Shown piece after piece: positions 25,769 through 35,105 of a DNA stretch of 58,132 bases (position 1 is the stretch's first letter; every line of letters begins with the position of its first letter). The translations under genes and the position numbers were made by a program. The stretch spans positions 1-58,132 of the forward strand of contig CAYLYH010000012.1 in assembly GCA_964388155.1 (NCBI GenBank). Direction: 5' to 3'. The notes beneath the pieces are model-generated. The model was not told the DNA's origin and did not search any database. It saw only the letters and a program-made list of their open reading frames with translations. Source of the DNA: JACNKV01 sp964388155. GTDB taxonomy: Bacteria; Fidelibacterota; Marinisomatia; Marinisomatales; JACNKV01.

Positions 25769-26029
25769 TTACGAATTGAATGTGGAAAGTTTATGAATAG
25801 TAGTGTTCTCAAAGGCCGTCTTGCCATCGCAAACATAGGCTTGACAAACATTGCATGGGTCATCAAGCGTACAGCCGGAATTTCCCATCAAACACTCATA
25901 TCGGTAGGTTTTATTTCCTTCAAAGATATCAATCACATCCAACACTTTTATCTCTTCCGGTTTTTTCTCTAATCCGACACCGCCATTTCTCCCGAGTTTT
26001 GAAGTACAGGTAAAACTATAATACGGAAA
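25769..26029 (-). pseudogene. Rrf2-family regulator, 3' remnant
   Basis: Reading the minus strand gives an 87-codon open frame with SKLGRNGGVGLEKKPEEI, then LDVIDIFEG and a cysteine-rich stretch ECLMGNSGC...DPCNVCQAYVC, followed by a TAA stop. This is the middle and C-terminal part of an Rrf2 regulator (wing, helix and Fe-S-type cysteines as in NsrR/IscR). The frame upstream meets a stop before any start, and the DNA-binding helix-turn-helix is missing. It is a truncated, probably dead gene. Loss of an NO- or Fe-S-responsive regulator is the natural reading. Confidence 0.65.
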
Positions 26030-26051
26030 TTATCTAAAACATAATTTCCGT
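26023..26051 (+). terminator. Terminator-like hairpin
   Basis: ACGGAAATTA / TAATTTCCGT (26023-26032 / 26042-26051) is a perfect 10-bp stem followed on the plus strand by TCTTTTTTTCT. No plus-strand gene precedes it, so it may instead be a regulatory palindrome or a leftover of the decayed Rrf2 locus. Confidence 0.5.
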
Positions 26052-26093
26052 TCTTTTTTTCTTGTACACATATCATCTTTCTTTGTAAACTAG

Positions 26094-26107
26094 ACCGACC
26101 AGTCGGT
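26094..26107. promoter_or_regulatory. TetR operator upstream of the beta-oxidation operon
   Basis: ACCGAC-ca-GTCGGT is an inverted repeat 12 bp before the regulator start. ACCGAC/GTCGGT half-sites are known for TetR-type regulators of fatty-acid and aromatic acyl-CoA degradation. A possible -35 (TTGTAC, 26063-26068) precedes it. Binding would block the promoter of tetR-fadE-fadA-fadN. Confidence 0.65.
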
Positions 26108-26118
26108 TTGGTTTACGC

Positions 26119-26718
26119 ATGAATCAAGATAAACAACAGAAACGAAAAGCGCAAATTCTGGATGCTGCCTTGCATGTCCTTGTACAAAAAGGATATGACA
26201 GTAGCCGCATCGATGATATCGTCAAAGAATCCGGAATGAGCAAGGGTGCTATCTACTGGTATTATAAATCCAAAAAAGAAGTCTATCTTGCTCTGGTCGA
26301 TTACTGGGTGCATCGGTACAGCGTCACCTTAAATCACATTGTCGAGGAAAAACGCCCTGCTGCCGAAGAGTTAAAGGACCTCTTTAATTTTTTTATCGCA
26401 CAGTATGAATCTGACACAGTTGTGTTTAAAGCGTTACTTGAATTCTGGTCATTAGCCGGACGAGACGAAGATTTTCACCAAAAACTTCAGTTAGTTTATT
26501 CGGATTTTCTTTATCTTATCCAAAAAACTCTAGAACTTGGAAAAAAATCAGGCGAGTTCAAAGATATTGACATCACAGCAACCGCTCTCTCCATCATGAT
26601 TAATATTGAGGGGATGATTTGGTTTACACTGTTCGATGTGAATGATCTCACTCCGCGGAAATATATCCAAACCATTACCGACTTTATTTTAGCCGGATTA
26701 CAAAAAAAGTCACATTAA
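26119..26718 (+). CDS. TetR-family regulator of fatty-acid degradation
   Basis: The 199-residue protein has an N-terminal TetR helix-turn-helix (about 10-55: ILDAALHVLVQKGYDSSRID, then KGAIYWYYKSKKEVY). The all-helical C-terminal domain should bind an acyl-CoA or similar effector. It is the first gene of an operon with three beta-oxidation genes, 12 bp upstream of fadE, with an ACCGAC/GTCGGT operator just before its start. By role it is comparable to the FadR of Bacillus, also TetR-type, which represses fadE, fadA and fadN until acyl-CoA accumulates; the ligand here is inferred. Confidence 0.88.
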   Translation: MNQDKQQKRKAQILDAALHVLVQKGYDSSRIDDIVKESGMSKGAIYWYYKSKKEVYLALVDYWVHRYSVTLNHIVEEKRPAAEELKDLFNFFIAQYESDTVVFKALLEFWSLAGRDEDFHQKLQLVYSDFLYLIQKTLELGKKSGEFKDIDITATALSIMINIEGMIWFTLFDVNDLTPRKYIQTITDFILAGLQKKSH

Positions 26719-26730
26719 CAAGGGATCAAT

Positions 26731-28512
26731 ATGAGCAATAATACACACTCTCAAACCGGCGGGCAGTTTCTAATTACCCCCATTTCAGATGCCAATGTAT
26801 TTTCGCGGGAACGTTTCTCCGAGGAGCATCAGGATATCGAAATGATGGTAAAAGAATTTGCCACGGACCGCATCCTCTCCAACAAAGAAGATTTGGAAAA
26901 ATTTAATAAAGACCTCAGTCTCCAATTGATGAAAGAACTGGGTGAGTTGGGGCTGATCGGGTTGGATGTTCCGGAAAAATACGGCGGGATGGAAATGGAT
27001 AAAATTACCTCCGCTATTGTTGCCGAAGCACTGTCCACCGGATTTTGTGCCTCCTTTACCGCGACCTATTCCGCCGATACCGGAATCGGAACATTACCGA
27101 TTGTCTGGTTTGGCACCGAAGAACAAAAAGAGAAATACCTCCCAAAACTCGTTTCAGGTGAATGGCTGGGTGCCTACGGACTGACCGAACCCTCTGCGGG
27201 ATCTGACGCGCTTTCAGGGAAAACAAAGGCTATCTTAACTGAGGATGAAAAACATTACGTTCTCAACGGAGAGAAAATATTTATCACCAATGGAGCATGG
27301 GCTGAAGTTTTCACCGTTTTTGCCCAAGTTGACGGAAGTAAATTCACAGCATTTATTGTAGAGCGGGGAACGCCCGGATTTGAAATCGGTCCCGAAGAAA
27401 AAAAGATGGGAATGAAAGGATCTTCAACCACCTCCCTCACATTCACCGATTGTAAGGTTCCGGTTGAGAATGTTTTATACAAAGTCGGCAAAGGAGCGAA
27501 AATTGCGTTCAATGCTCTAAATTTGGGGCGGTTTAAACTTGCTGCTGCTGACCTTGGCGGATGTAAAGAGGTCATCATCTCTGCAGTACAGTATGCCTTA
27601 GAACGACGTCAATTTGGACAACCCATCGCTCACTTTGATGCCATCCGTGGAAAAATAGCGGATATGATTGTGCGAACGTATGCCACCGATACCATGATAT
27701 ATCGGACAATCGGGATGGTTCAAGATGAAATTAATACGCTCGATAAATCAGACCCCGATTACAATATTCACGTCGGGGAAGCCATGGAAAAATTTGCCAT
27801 CGAACTCTCCATGACAAAAGTATTCGGGAGTGAATCCTTTTTTATCTGTACGGATACCGGAATACAAGTCCTTGGTGGATATGGTTTTGTCGAAGAATAC
27901 CACATCGCCGGAGCATTTCGAGACACACGCATCGATCGGATTTGGGAAGGCACCAACGAAATCAACCGGCAAATCATTGCAGGGTACATGATGAAAAAAA
28001 CATTACTCGAAGAATTGGGAGTGCGAGACGCAACACTGAATGTGGATGAATTCCTTGCAACTCCTCCCCCGCGAAACGATCATCACTTAGCCCATGAGGC
28101 TGATGCGATTGAAACCGGAAAGCGATTGGCGCTTTGCCTATTCCATGAAGCACTGTGCGAATATGGCCAGGACCTAAAACACGAACAGCAGTTGACTGAA
28201 ATACTGGCAGACATTTTTACCGATCTTTACACAGCTGAAAGTATCGTTGTTCGAGCGCAGCAGGCATCCAAATCCAACAACTACGATAAAACGATCGAAA
28301 AAATAGCGAAAGTTTACACAGCGGAAATGATTATCCGGCTCCTCAACAAAGCACTGACCGGATTAAACGGCATTTACAAAGGCCATTTGTCCGAAAGCAT
28401 GATCGATCATCTACGAAAATTTCAGGCAAGAATGTTGCTCAATACCGATATCATCGGGTTAAAGCGAGATATCGCAGATCACGCCTATTTAAAAAAAACC
28501 TATCCATATTAG
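26731..28512 (+). CDS. fadE: Acyl-CoA dehydrogenase (long form)
   Basis: The 593-residue flavoenzyme should introduce the trans-2 double bond into acyl-CoA, the first step of beta-oxidation. YGLTEPSAGSDA, the GEKIFITNG segment, RRQFGQPIAHFDAIR and QVLGGYGFVEEY are classical. The catalytic base is in IWEGTNEIN. The C-terminal extension of about 150 residues makes it the long type seen in Bacillus FadE and in mitochondrial VLCAD/ACAD9, not the 380-residue short form. AAGGGATCA is the ribosome-binding site. Genes for the remaining steps follow with 9- and 17-bp gaps. Electrons should go to an ETF that is not in this window. Confidence 0.92.
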   Translation: MSNNTHSQTGGQFLITPISDANVFSRERFSEEHQDIEMMVKEFATDRILSNKEDLEKFNKDLSLQLMKELGELGLIGLDVPEKYGGMEMDKITSAIVAEALSTGFCASFTATYSADTGIGTLPIVWFGTEEQKEKYLPKLVSGEWLGAYGLTEPSAGSDALSGKTKAILTEDEKHYVLNGEKIFITNGAWAEVFTVFAQVDGSKFTAFIVERGTPGFEIGPEEKKMGMKGSSTTSLTFTDCKVPVENVLYKVGKGAKIAFNALNLGRFKLAAADLGGCKEVIISAVQYALERRQFGQPIAHFDAIRGKIADMIVRTYATDTMIYRTIGMVQDEINTLDKSDPDYNIHVGEAMEKFAIELSMTKVFGSESFFICTDTGIQVLGGYGFVEEYHIAGAFRDTRIDRIWEGTNEINRQIIAGYMMKKTLLEELGVRDATLNVDEFLATPPPRNDHHLAHEADAIETGKRLALCLFHEALCEYGQDLKHEQQLTEILADIFTDLYTAESIVVRAQQASKSNNYDKTIEKIAKVYTAEMIIRLLNKALTGLNGIYKGHLSESMIDHLRKFQARMLLNTDIIGLKRDIADHAYLKKTYPY

Positions 28513-28521
28513 GAGAATCTC

Positions 28522-29655
28522 ATGAATAAATCACTCATTATCGATGCCGTTCGTTCACCCATCGGAATTAAAAATGGAAACCTTGTCGGAATCCGTGCAG
28601 ACGATCTTACTGCACAAGTCGTCAAAGGTCTTCTCAAACGAAATCCTAACATCTCTCCGGACATGGTCGAGGATGTTGTCGTCGGATGTGCCTTCCCCGA
28701 AGGTCCCCAGGGGATGATTATCGGTCGATCCGTTGCCATATTGTCCGGGCTTCCGAAAGAAGTCCCGGGAAAAGTAGTGAACCGTTTCTGCGGTTCCAGC
28801 ATGGACGCTCTCCACCAACTTTCTACTGCCATCGAAGCCGGCGATATTGATGTCGGAATTGCGGCAGGTGTCGAAGATATGTTTTCCGTTCCTATGGGCG
28901 GATTTGCCCCCGACTTTCACCCCGAATTAGCCGAACAGGAGTATTACATCGGGATGGGTGAAACCGCCGAAATTCTTGCCGAGGATGGTAACATCAGTCG
29001 GGAAGACCAGGACGCATTTGCTATCGAGTCTCACCAAAAAGCATTGAAAGCCTCCGCGGACGGAAATTTCGACAACGAGTTAATCTCCATCGATGTGTAC
29101 GGTGAACAGACAATCAGCAAAGATGAAGGTCCGCGTGAACCGGATGTGGAAAAAATTAAAAGTCTGAACCCTGCATTTACTCAGGGTGGGACAGTCACTC
29201 CTGCTTCCAGCAGCCCAATTTCTATCGGGGCAGCTGCCCTCCTGATTGTGAGTGACAGTTTCGCCGAAAAGCATGGATTAAAACCCCGTGCCGAAATTGT
29301 CTCCCGTGCCGTTGCCGGCGTAGACTGGACTCGTATGGGAATGGGGCCTATCCCTGCCACAGAAAAAGCATTGAAGAAAGCCGGCCTTACCATGGATGAT
29401 ATCGATATCTTTGAACTCAATGAAGCATTTGCAGCTCAATCACTTTACGTGATTCGTGAAGGGGGTTTTCCTACCGATAAAATCAACTTGAATGGTGGTG
29501 CGATTGCATTGGGACATCCGTTGGGATGTTCGGGCGCCAGAATTCTGACCACACTCCTCAATGTGATGGAACAGAAAAACGCCGGATTGGGACTGGCCAC
29601 AATGTGTATCGGTAGCGGACAGGGAATTGCAACCATTATTAAACGTACAGCCTAA
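28522..29655 (+). CDS. fadA: Acetyl-CoA acyltransferase (thiolase)
   Basis: The 377-residue thiolase cleaves 3-ketoacyl-CoA, closing the beta-oxidation cycle. The nucleophile C90 (NRFCGSSMDAL), H332 in GHPLGCSGAR and C362 in MCIGSGQG are all present, and NEAFAAQ is intact. The loop usually reading GNSS.(I/L)SDGAAA appears as TPASSSPISIGAAA; loss of the usual Asp is a variation that may affect acyl-CoA binding. The operon position between fadE and fadN supports the degradative role over a biosynthetic acetoacetyl-CoA thiolase. AGGAGAATC precedes the start. Confidence 0.93.
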   Translation: MNKSLIIDAVRSPIGIKNGNLVGIRADDLTAQVVKGLLKRNPNISPDMVEDVVVGCAFPEGPQGMIIGRSVAILSGLPKEVPGKVVNRFCGSSMDALHQLSTAIEAGDIDVGIAAGVEDMFSVPMGGFAPDFHPELAEQEYYIGMGETAEILAEDGNISREDQDAFAIESHQKALKASADGNFDNELISIDVYGEQTISKDEGPREPDVEKIKSLNPAFTQGGTVTPASSSPISIGAAALLIVSDSFAEKHGLKPRAEIVSRAVAGVDWTRMGMGPIPATEKALKKAGLTMDDIDIFELNEAFAAQSLYVIREGGFPTDKINLNGGAIALGHPLGCSGARILTTLLNVMEQKNAGLGLATMCIGSGQGIATIIKRTA

Positions 29656-29672
29656 AACCGGGAGAAACCATC

Positions 29673-32024
29673 ATGACACAAAAAATTGAAAAAGTTGCCA
29701 TCCTTGGCGCAGGCGTGATGGGCGCACAACTTGCCGGACATTTGGCTAATGCCGGTATCCCTTCGCTCTTGTTTGACATTTCTCAGGAGTTAGCAGAAAA
29801 TGGAGTGAAATCTTTGACCTCCCTAAAACCTGCTCCCTTATTTAAACCAAAAAATGCGTCGTTAGTTACTCCATGTAATTACGATCATCACATTGAACGA
29901 CTCAATGAAGTAGATTGGATTCTGGAAGCGGTGGCAGAAAGATTAGACATTAAACATACGGTATACCGAAACATGACCCCTCATTTAAGGCCATCAGTCA
30001 TTATTACCTCCAACACCTCCGGTATCCCGCTGGCTGATTTGACTTCCATCCTTCCGGAATCCTTTAAAAAACGCTTCATGATTACTCACTTCTTCAATCC
30101 GCCACGCTATATGCACCTTTTGGAGCTCGTCCGCGGAGATGAAACCTCTGACGATGTGTATGACACCATGGTGGATTTTGGTGAAAAGGTGCTAGGGAAA
30201 GGGATCGTCCATGCCAAAGATACACCCAACTTTATCGCAAACCGGATTGGTGTCTTTGGAATGATGGCAACCATCCGCACCGCTCAGAATATGGGACTGA
30301 CTGTCGAAGAAGTAGATAAACTCACAGGGACCGTCGTTGGACGGGCAAAGAGTGCTACCTTTCGCACGGCAGATATTGTAGGGCTGGATACGTTGGCGCA
30401 TGTGGCGCAAACCGGTTACGATCGAGGCGAAAACGATGAAGCCAGGGAGATGTTTCAGATTCCCGATATTCTTTCTTTGTTAATCAAAGAGGAGCGACTG
30501 GGGCAAAAATCAAAAGCCGGGTTTTACCAAAAATCCAAAGATAAAAAAATCCTGTCTGTAAACCTTGAAACGGGTGAATATCAGGAACAAAAACGAGTCC
30601 GGTTCGATGGCTTCCGTCTTGCAAAAGATCGCCAGCAAACGAAAGATAAAATTGCAGCTATGGCTTGGAGTGAAGACAAAGCCGGAAAGTTTTTCTGGGA
30701 AGTATTGTCCCAAACCCTCATCTACTCTGCCAATCGCATCCCTGAAATTAGCAACGATATTGTCAATGTAGACAATGCAATGAAATGGGGGTTTGGATGG
30801 GAATTAGGTCCGTTCGAAACGTGGGATGCTATCGGTGTTGAACGATCGGTTAATCGAATGCTGGACGAAGGGAAAAAAGTCCCTCAACCCGTTTTAGATA
30901 TGTTAAAAACCGGTCGAACATCTTTCTACGCTGTTGACGGCGGAAACCGAACGTATTTTGATTTCCTTTCCAAATCAACAAAAATAGAGCTCCTCAACGA
31001 AAAAAATATCAATTTGACGCTTCGTAAATCTGCCGGCAATTTGCTAAAACGTACTTGGAGTGCCAGTCTTATTGATCTCGGAGACGAAATCTTGAATGTG
31101 GAATTTCATTCAATCCTCCAGCCTACATTAAATCCTATTGATGGGTCTGTCATAGATATGATTCGTGAAGGATTAGACATGCTTGACTCCGGGAAATTTA
31201 AAGCTATGGTGATGGGACATAATGGTATGCACTTCAGTGCCGGTGCAAATATCGCAGGGATACTGTCGATGTGCGAATCACATCAATGGTCTAAACTCGA
31301 AGCCACAGTAAAAATATTTCAGGATCTTACACAGCGAATTCGATTCTCCAACGCTCCTGTGGTCGCTGCCCCATTCAATCTATGCCTTGGTGGCGGATTT
31401 GAATTTATCGGTCCCACTGCTCATCGTGTAACTTCTGCTGAACTTTACATCGGCGCTGTCGAAGTCGGAATTGGGGTAATCCCTGGTGCGGGAGGCAACC
31501 TCAGGCTCTTGTTAAATCTTATGGAAAACAGCGGGAAAAAGGGGATGATTAATGTATTCCCAATCGTTCAGAAAGCCTTTGAAACCATCGGGTTTGCCAA
31601 AGTTGCCACCAGTGCAGATGAAGCAAAATTCGTGGGCTACCTTTTAAAAACAGATACAGTTGTCATGAATAATGACCATCGCATATGGACAGCCAAACAA
31701 AAAGCTATCGAAATCGCAGAGGGTTACACACCACCAACATATCGAGATGACTTGAAACTCCCCGGCACAGGCGGGCGTTTTGCAATGACCTCCGCGCTTA
31801 AAGGCTTCAAAGCCAAAGGTGTTATTTCTGACCACGATGAAAAGATTGGACAGAAACTGGCTTACGTCTTGACCGGCGGTGATAAAGCCGGACTTACAAA
31901 AAAAGTAGACGAGCAATATCTATTGGATATCGAACGAGAAACCTTCCTTTCGCTGGCAGCCGAACCTCTGTCTCAAGACAGAATACGCTTTATGCTGAAG
32001 AAAGGAAAACCGCTTCGAAATTAG
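29673..32024 (+). CDS. fadN: 3-hydroxyacyl-CoA dehydrogenase / enoyl-CoA hydratase (FadN type)
   Basis: The 783-residue bifunctional enzyme hydrates enoyl-CoA and oxidises 3-hydroxyacyl-CoA. The NAD Rossmann motif AILGAGVMGAQLAGHLANAG is at the N-terminus, with SNTSGIPL and ITHFFNPPRYMHLLELV after it. The crotonase half is C-terminal (HFSAGANIAGI, NLCLGGGFEFIG, GVIPGAGGNLRLL). This order, dehydrogenase first, is that of Bacillus FadN and the reverse of E. coli FadB. The two crotonase glutamates should be in the GGGFE and VIPGAGG regions; E is visible in the first, less clearly in the second. It ends the operon; a terminator hairpin follows. Confidence 0.9.
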   Translation: MTQKIEKVAILGAGVMGAQLAGHLANAGIPSLLFDISQELAENGVKSLTSLKPAPLFKPKNASLVTPCNYDHHIERLNEVDWILEAVAERLDIKHTVYRNMTPHLRPSVIITSNTSGIPLADLTSILPESFKKRFMITHFFNPPRYMHLLELVRGDETSDDVYDTMVDFGEKVLGKGIVHAKDTPNFIANRIGVFGMMATIRTAQNMGLTVEEVDKLTGTVVGRAKSATFRTADIVGLDTLAHVAQTGYDRGENDEAREMFQIPDILSLLIKEERLGQKSKAGFYQKSKDKKILSVNLETGEYQEQKRVRFDGFRLAKDRQQTKDKIAAMAWSEDKAGKFFWEVLSQTLIYSANRIPEISNDIVNVDNAMKWGFGWELGPFETWDAIGVERSVNRMLDEGKKVPQPVLDMLKTGRTSFYAVDGGNRTYFDFLSKSTKIELLNEKNINLTLRKSAGNLLKRTWSASLIDLGDEILNVEFHSILQPTLNPIDGSVIDMIREGLDMLDSGKFKAMVMGHNGMHFSAGANIAGILSMCESHQWSKLEATVKIFQDLTQRIRFSNAPVVAAPFNLCLGGGFEFIGPTAHRVTSAELYIGAVEVGIGVIPGAGGNLRLLLNLMENSGKKGMINVFPIVQKAFETIGFAKVATSADEAKFVGYLLKTDTVVMNNDHRIWTAKQKAIEIAEGYTPPTYRDDLKLPGTGGRFAMTSALKGFKAKGVISDHDEKIGQKLAYVLTGGDKAGLTKKVDEQYLLDIERETFLSLAAEPLSQDRIRFMLKKGKPLRN

Positions 32025-32057
32025 ACATCATCGGTTTTTCGTAAGGCAACATGAACG

Positions 32058-32104
32058 AATTCAGCCTTTGGTTCCTCCTTTACCCGAGGCTGAATTTATT
32101 TAAT
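32058..32104 (+). terminator. Terminator of the tetR-fadE-fadA-fadN operon
   Basis: AATTCAGCCT / AGGCTGAATT (32058-32067 / 32087-32096) is a perfect 10-bp stem, loop 19 bases, followed by TATTTAAT. It starts 34 bp after fadN. The T-tract is weak, so termination may be partial and the next acyl-CoA dehydrogenase could be read through. Confidence 0.6.
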
Positions 32105-32142
32105 CCGAATTATTCGCCAATCACCGGTAACAAATAACTAAC

Positions 32143-33840
32143 ATGAGCCTACTAAATCCAAAAACAGAAACATTCGACCAATTTGATTCCCACACCAAAG
32201 AGCTATTACTTAAAACCGTTCAGTGGTTTGAAAATAAAGGCAAACGGAAAATCAAAGAGGATGATCACGAACGCGAATGGTACGCAGACTTTTTGGAATT
32301 TGTAAAAAAGGAAAAATTATTCGCGACGTTTCTTACTCACGGCGATTACGGAAATGAAAACTACCGCTGGGACACACATCGCAATGTCGCCCTGAATGAG
32401 ATTCTTGGATTTTACGGACTGGCATATTGGTACACGTGGCAAGTCACCGTCCTTGGACTGGGACCGATTTGGATAAGCAAAAATGATTATGTAAAAAACA
32501 AAACTGCTCATCTGCTGGATAAGGGAGAAATTTTCGCTTTCGGGCTTTCGGAAAAAGAGCATGGTGCGGATATTTACGCATCTGACATGATGCTGAAACC
32601 ACAATCGGACGGTACGTATCTTGCCGAAGGAGACAAATACTATATCGGGAACGGGAATGAAGCAGCGCTGGTTTCCACGTTCGGGCGAATGGAAAATACG
32701 GACGATTATGTGTTTTTTGTTGTAAATCCGAATCATGATAAATATGAATGTGTGCAAAATATATGCAACTCCCAAAACTATGTAGCAGAATTTAATCTAA
32801 ATGACTACCCGATCAGTGAAGGAGCTATTTTAGCAAAAGGTCGTGATGCATGGGATATGTCCCTTAATACAGTGAACGTCGGTAAATACAATTTGGGCTG
32901 GGCATCGATCGGAATGTGCTCCCATGCTTTTTACGAAGCGCTGAATCACACCGCTCACAGAAACTTATTCAAGCACACTGTAACCGATTTTACACATATC
33001 AAACAGCTGTTTGTTGATGCCCATTCGCGGTTGACGGCCATGAAGTTGTTTGCGCTACGTGCCTCCGATTATATGCGTGCTGCTTCTCCAAAAGACCGGC
33101 GGTATCTTCTCTACAATCCGACTGTGAAAATGAAAGTGACTATGCAAGGCGAAGAGGTAATCAACCTGCTTTGGGATGTCATCGCGGCTAAAGGATTTGA
33201 AAAGGATATGTTTTTTGAGATGGCCGCCAGGGATATCCGTGCTCTCCCGAAATTGGAAGGAACCATCCATGTAAATATGGCGCTAATTGTCAAGTTCATG
33301 GCAAATTATTTCTTCCGTCCTAAAGCTTTCACTGAAATTCCACTCATAGATGAACCGTCCAACGACGATTTTCTGTTTAACCAAGGCGCAACCAAAGGCT
33401 TGGGAAAGATAAAATTCCATGATTATTGTCTAGCATACAATAGTGTAGATTTGCCGAATATCCGTATTGTTAAAAAACAGATAGCCACGCTAAAGAAGTT
33501 CTTGCTCTTTGCGCGACCGAATAAAGAACAAATCAAAGATTTCGATTTTCTGCTTAATTTAGGTGAATTGTTCACGCTCGTCGTGTACGGACAGCTCATC
33601 ATCGAAAAATTCAACATGGATGATTTAGACCATGATCTTTTAGATCAAATATTCGATTTTATTATTCGAGATTTCTCGAAGTATGCGTTAATCCTCTATT
33701 CAAAAACCAGCAGTACCGCATTGCAAAAATATTTCTGCAAACGGATGCTTCGAAAACCAACCGTAAATATTGAACGTTTTAATCGGGTTTTGAAAAGTCA
33801 TATCTATTCGTTGACAGATTCGTACGAAATGAATTTGTAA
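32143..33840 (+). CDS. Divergent acyl-CoA dehydrogenase-family protein
   Basis: The 565-residue protein has the acyl-CoA dehydrogenase fold: FAFGLSEKEHGADIYASD replaces the usual GLTEP.AGSD, EGDKYYIGNGN the nucleotide-binding strand, and LPKLEGTIHVNMALI the catalytic glutamate region. The FAD-binding RxxF segment is poorly conserved and the C-terminal 150 residues (KIKFHDYCLAYNSV onward) match no domain I know. Substrate is unknown. It lies 118 bp after the beta-oxidation operon and is likely to act on related acyl chains, perhaps branched or very long. It has no partner regulator of its own. Confidence 0.75.
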   Translation: MSLLNPKTETFDQFDSHTKELLLKTVQWFENKGKRKIKEDDHEREWYADFLEFVKKEKLFATFLTHGDYGNENYRWDTHRNVALNEILGFYGLAYWYTWQVTVLGLGPIWISKNDYVKNKTAHLLDKGEIFAFGLSEKEHGADIYASDMMLKPQSDGTYLAEGDKYYIGNGNEAALVSTFGRMENTDDYVFFVVNPNHDKYECVQNICNSQNYVAEFNLNDYPISEGAILAKGRDAWDMSLNTVNVGKYNLGWASIGMCSHAFYEALNHTAHRNLFKHTVTDFTHIKQLFVDAHSRLTAMKLFALRASDYMRAASPKDRRYLLYNPTVKMKVTMQGEEVINLLWDVIAAKGFEKDMFFEMAARDIRALPKLEGTIHVNMALIVKFMANYFFRPKAFTEIPLIDEPSNDDFLFNQGATKGLGKIKFHDYCLAYNSVDLPNIRIVKKQIATLKKFLLFARPNKEQIKDFDFLLNLGELFTLVVYGQLIIEKFNMDDLDHDLLDQIFDFIIRDFSKYALILYSKTSSTALQKYFCKRMLRKPTVNIERFNRVLKSHIYSLTDSYEMNL

Positions 33841-33944
33841 TACATCTGATTTTTATCAGAACAATATAGTTCATTTTTTTAATATTTTTTGTTTTTCCCC
33901 AGTCCTCTTTTCTCTTTAATCTCTTACCTTCGAAACGATGATAA

Positions 33945-35102
33945 ATGAATAACTTGCCGATTCAATCGCAACCGTCTGTTTATCAGAACTGGATGAATGT
34001 TCTGAAAATTTTTGCTGTTTTATTTATTTTGTACACATTTTTAGTCAGCATTGGGATGATTGGCTCTGCTTTCAAAGGACTTGGAAAAGGCTTTGCCGAA
34101 ACGCTCATCAATAGTTCTGCCGGTCCGCTCATTGGTCTATTTATCGGAATACTTGCCACCAGTTTGATTCAAAGTTCCAGTACCACCACCTCTCTCGTCG
34201 TTGGGATGGTCGCTGCCGGAACGTTCGGAGATGATCCACACATTGCCGTTGCCGCTGCCGTACCGTACATCATGGGCGCAAACATTGGAACCAGCATCAC
34301 AAACACGATTGTTTCACTTGGTCATATCATCAGCAAACAGGAATTCCGCCAGGCATTTTCCGCATCAATCATCCATGATTTTTTCAATGTAATTGCTGTT
34401 TTGGTCCTCTTTCCGCTGCAGCTATACACCGGGTTTATCAGTAAAACCGCCAACTGGCTCACCGGATTTTTTATCGGTGCAGAGACTATTACATTCAAAA
34501 GTCCTGTAAAAACCATTACAAAACCTGCCGTACATTTCATTTCAGATTTATTCAAACAGCAGGACATCATCGACGCATATTGGCTACTACTCATCGCTGC
34601 GCTTACATTACTTTTTTTGTCGCTCAAATATCTAACCGTGATGATCCGCAGCCTTGTCATCAGCAAGTTGGAGGCGTTTTTCGATTCCCACATTTTCAAA
34701 ACATGGATTCGCGCCATGGTTTTCGGTGCACTCATCACCTTTCTTGTTCAGAGCAGCTCTATCACAACGTCTTTAGTCGTTCCCTTAGCCGGGGCAGGGA
34801 TTTTAAATCTCCGCCAGATTTTCCCCTACACATTGGGAGCAAATATCGGCACGACAGTAACGGCGCTTTTAGCCAGTCTCGTCGCCGGGACGCATGCTCC
34901 GCTGGCGGTGGCATTTTCTCATCTTCTTTTCAACATTTTCGGGATATTGCTTATCTGGCCAATTCCTAAAATACGCAATACACCGGCACGAATGGCAGAA
35001 TGGTTCGCTGAACTGGCAATCCGTAATCGAATTTTTCCAATTCTCTACATAATTATTGTTTTCTTCTTAATCCCATTATTCTTAATTTTCATAGTGAGGT
35101 AA
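33945..35102 (+). CDS. Na/phosphate cotransporter family protein
   Basis: The 385-residue membrane protein has the duplicated signature of the Na/Pi-cotransport (SLC34/NptA) family: IQSSSTTTSLVVGMVAAG in the first half and VQSSSITTSLVVPLAGAG in the second. These QSSS loops form the phosphate and sodium site. Nine or so membrane spans are visible and the protein lacks the cytoplasmic PhoU tail of the YjbB form. The tail is supplied by the next gene, three bases downstream. It could import or export phosphate; direction cannot be told. A weak hairpin CTGAT-tttt-ATCAG lies upstream at about 33846-33859. Confidence 0.9.
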   Translation: MNNLPIQSQPSVYQNWMNVLKIFAVLFILYTFLVSIGMIGSAFKGLGKGFAETLINSSAGPLIGLFIGILATSLIQSSSTTTSLVVGMVAAGTFGDDPHIAVAAAVPYIMGANIGTSITNTIVSLGHIISKQEFRQAFSASIIHDFFNVIAVLVLFPLQLYTGFISKTANWLTGFFIGAETITFKSPVKTITKPAVHFISDLFKQQDIIDAYWLLLIAALTLLFLSLKYLTVMIRSLVISKLEAFFDSHIFKTWIRAMVFGALITFLVQSSSITTSLVVPLAGAGILNLRQIFPYTLGANIGTTVTALLASLVAGTHAPLAVAFSHLLFNIFGILLIWPIPKIRNTPARMAEWFAELAIRNRIFPILYIIIVFFLIPLFLIFIVR

Positions 35103-35105
35103 ATC

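Noticed and set aside
25670..25972. Plus-strand open frame of 100 codons
   Set aside because: It is the antisense of the Rrf2 remnant, whose minus-strand translation gives a recognisable protein family.
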